NCBI GenBank assembly: GCA_035544515.1
Contig: DATKEG010000237.1
Span: 1 to 5,936, forward strand
Direction: 5' to 3'
Source of the DNA: DATKEG01 sp035544515
Lineage (GTDB): Bacteria; Acidobacteriota; Vicinamibacteria; Fen-336
Length of the DNA stretch: 5,936 bases
Position 1 is the stretch's first letter; each line of letters opens with the position of its first letter. The position numbers and the translations under genes are program-made. The notes beneath the pieces were generated by a model. The model was not told where the DNA came from and did not search any database. It saw only the letters and a program-made list of their open reading frames with translations. Shown one piece after another: positions 5,016 to 5,936 of this stretch.

Positions 5016-5936
5016 CTACCGCCAGGCGAGCTGGCTCTGGAGCGCCTCGTTCCGGCCGGCGCTGACCGTCACGTCCGTCCGCCAGGACGTGGCGCCCGCC
5101 GGCCAGGTGCCCGAGATCTCGTCGACCAGGGCGCGCTGCTGGGGGTCGACCTCGCGGACGCGGGACGGGCCGCCGGAGCCGGCGGCTGAGCCGTTGACGA
5201 TCGTGGCCACGGACAGCGCCGAGATCTTGATCTCCTTCTTGCCCTCGTTGACGACGTAGATCTTCAGCGTCCACGGGTCGCCCGGCTGCACGGACGCGGG
5301 CGTCATCTCGTATTCGACGCGGCCCAGGAAGTCGGGCGCCCTCTGCACGCTCACGCCCGCGGACTCGAACCCCGCCAGCCCGCCTCCGGTCTTCTCGGTG
5401 CGCACCACGGTGCGGCCGGCCACGAACCTCTTGCGCGCGTGCGCCCGCGCCGCGGTGGCGGAGGTCCTGCCGGCCTGGGCGGCGGCGTTCTGCGGGTCGA
5501 GCTTGAGCACGGCGTCGTAGTGCGCGAGCGCGGCGTCGTAGCTGCGCGCGGAGGCGGCCGACTGCGCCTGGCCGAGCAGTCCGGCGACCTGCGCGGCGAT
5601 GCGCGCGCGCGTGGCCGCGGCGGGATCCACCGGGTCCGGTCGCGGGACCGCGGTTGGCCGGGGCGTGGCCGCGGCCGTGGGCGCCGCCGATGGCGGGCGC
5701 GGTGGAGGCGTCGCCGAGCGCACGATCGTCACCACGTCCTCCGCGGGCGCGACCGTGGCCGGGATCTCGGGCGTGGGCTCCGCCACGAGCGCCGGCGCGG
5801 GCGGTGTGGTCACCGGTGAGTGGGCCAGCGTGGAGGGGACGGGCGGCGCCGCGACGGCCGCGGTCCGCGCGGGCTCCGAGCGGCCGAAGAACCAGTAGGC
5901 GCCGGCCGCGGCCGCGACCGCCAGCACGCCCGCGCC
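5016..5936 (-). CDS. Membrane-anchored TPR protein with C-terminal beta domain (5' partial)
   Basis: The frame ends at TAG (5018-5016) and stays open to the window edge. The GTG at 5927 lies inside a hydrophobic helix whose upstream codons continue as Gly-Ala-Gly, so the true start is outside. Counting from 5927: residues 1-14 (LAVAAAAGAYWFF) are the end of a membrane helix followed by GRSEPAR; residues 22-104 are a Pro/Ala/Thr-rich linker; residues about 105-165 hold one good TPR (SYDAALAHYDAVLKLDPQNA); residues about 187-303 form a beta-rich domain with RVEYEMTP, VQPGDPWTLKIYVVNEGKKE and a C-terminal LAWR. The charge after the helix suggests a cytoplasmic or regulatory N-terminal part and an extracytoplasmic TPR and beta domain, but orientation is not proven. 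An N-terminal kinase, FHA or zinc-ribbon domain is possible and cannot be seen. It converges on the previous gene, so it is a separate transcription unit. Confidence 0.82.
   Translation of the reverse strand, partial: GAGVLAVAAAAGAYWFFGRSEPARTAAVAAPPVPSTLAHSPVTTPPAPALVAEPTPEIPATVAPAEDVVTIVRSATPPPRPPSAAPTAAATPRPTAVPRPDPVDPAAATRARIAAQVAGLLGQAQSAASARSYDAALAHYDAVLKLDPQNAAAQAGRTSATAARAHARKRFVAGRTVVRTEKTGGGLAGFESAGVSVQRAPDFLGRVEYEMTPASVQPGDPWTLKIYVVNEGKKEIKISALSVATIVNGSAAGSGGPSRVREVDPQQRALVDEISGTWPAGATSWRTDVTVSAGRNEALQSQLAWR

Noticed and set aside
5439..5898. Plus-strand frames opposite the TPR gene
   Set aside because: They are Arg/Gly-rich shadows. The minus frame has a membrane helix, a TPR and a beta domain.

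Overview
The window is very GC-rich DNA with strong G/C at third codon positions. It comes from a diderm (Gram-negative-type) bacterium: it encodes an outer-membrane beta-barrel, a periplasmic polysaccharide export (OPX) protein and a Wzz-type co-polymerase fused to a bacterial tyrosine kinase. Codon bias, low-complexity Pro/Ala linkers and gene style fit a soil or sediment lineage such as Myxococcota, Acidobacteriota or Rokubacteria-like groups. No marker here fixes the phylum, so that is inference only.

Layout. (1) 1-3833, plus strand, is the end of an exopolysaccharide or capsule export operon: a 5'-truncated outer-membrane beta-barrel protein, a short OPX protein with two SLBB domains and an odd 57-residue acidic/proline insert, a 117-nt spacer with a strong hairpin, then a full-length polysaccharide co-polymerase/tyrosine autokinase. 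Together they would build the envelope-spanning part of a Wzx/Wzy-type export machine: kinase/co-polymerase in the inner membrane, OPX in the periplasm, and the barrel as the probable outer-membrane pore. (2) 3834-3940 is a regulatory junction with a hairpin across the kinase stop codon, a weak promoter candidate, a GC-rich leader and the best Shine-Dalgarno in the window. (3) 3941-4951, plus strand, encodes an exported protein with a carboxypeptidase-regulatory-like domain, an unnamed beta-rich domain, a hydrophobic helix and a TP/SP-repeat tail. (4) 4952-5015 is a 64-nt convergent gap with a perfect 9-bp hairpin. (5) 5016-5936, minus strand, is the 3' part of a membrane-anchored protein with a Pro/Ala linker, a TPR and a C-terminal beta domain; its N-terminus lies outside the window.

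The export genes are recognisable family members. The less explained parts are the OPX insert, the structured spacer with its ATGA junction before the kinase, and the two hypothetical proteins next to the export operon. I see no RNA genes, insertion sequences, CRISPR arrays or attachment sites, and no gene-free stretch longer than 300 nt.
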